A stretch of 64,000 bases of DNA from Engraulis encrasicolus (lineage: Eukaryota > Chordata > Actinopteri > Clupeiformes > Engraulidae). The notes under the pieces were generated by a model. The model was not told where the DNA came from, did no database searches, and saw nothing but the letters and a program-made list of their open reading frames with translations. This document shows positions 63,561 to 64,000 of the stretch, piece after piece. The DNA lies in contig NC_085872.1 of assembly GCF_034702125.1 (NCBI RefSeq), forward strand, positions 31,507,876 to 31,571,875. Direction: 5' to 3'. Every line of letters starts with the position of its first letter. Positions within the stretch are counted from its first letter, which is position 1. The translations under genes were made by a program, and so were the position numbers.

Positions 63561-63719
63561 GTTATGGCTTGGAGCTTGGTATTGTTGCAGCAGGAAAGGG
63601 GAACGGCTGATGAAGAAGAGAATGAGGTCAGAGTGGAAAGATTCACATACAGCAGCAGATCAACGAAAAATACAAATAAGCAGCAGCACTACAGTCACAA
63701 ATCTTTGCAGAGCCAGACT

Positions 63720-63992
<273 letters not shown>

Positions 63993-64000
63993 CTTATAAA

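Overview
The window is vertebrate nuclear DNA, almost certainly from a ray-finned (teleost) fish. The evidence is split genes with GT-AG introns, very dense dinucleotide microsatellites, tRNA-derived SINEs, and many DNA-transposon relics (hAT, Tc1, PIF/Harbinger and piggyBac types). I see no bacterial-type operons, CRISPR arrays or rRNA.

Two real protein-coding genes are present, both on the minus strand. PDLIM3 (ALP, actinin-associated LIM protein) lies at 20519-32010. I can rebuild seven coding exons whose phases join perfectly into a 309-residue PDZ-ZM-LIM protein. SORBS2 (ArgBP2/nArgBP2) occupies about 37289-63426 and runs off the right edge at its 5' end. Sixteen coding exons can be placed: the end of the SoHo domain, the very large neural (nArgBP2) exon with its His-rich run and zinc-finger-like motif, three SH3 domains each split over two exons, and two very large Pro/Ser-rich cassette exons between SH3-2 and SH3-3. 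These two genes are also neighbours in mammals, and both products act at Z-discs, stress fibres and actin adhesions. The 5 kb between them holds the SORBS2 3' end and PDLIM3 upstream DNA.

The left third (1-20500) has no convincing host gene. It is a mosaic of mobile elements: a Harbinger-like MITE, a LINE 3' end, a tRNA-like SINE head, and a complete but gene-less LTR retrotransposon at 7859-10878 (4-bp CATG target duplication, tRNA-Ser-like primer site, one LTR carrying a 511-bp insertion). It also holds two further LTR-like stretches, hAT elements with intact 8-bp target duplications, and a broken transposon ORF.

The gene half (20.5-64 kb) has introns filled with long (CA)n, (GT)n and (CT)n arrays, foldback elements, nested SINEs, Tc1 relics, a Harbinger and a hAT transposase relic, and a 1.7-kb piggyBac-like element. 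Several lie close to exons and could affect splicing. The most interesting points are the giant symmetric-phase SORBS2 cassette exons (one with a one-base frame break), a CA array starting at a weak splice donor, and two strong intronic hairpins. I found nothing that looks like a wholly new biological system.
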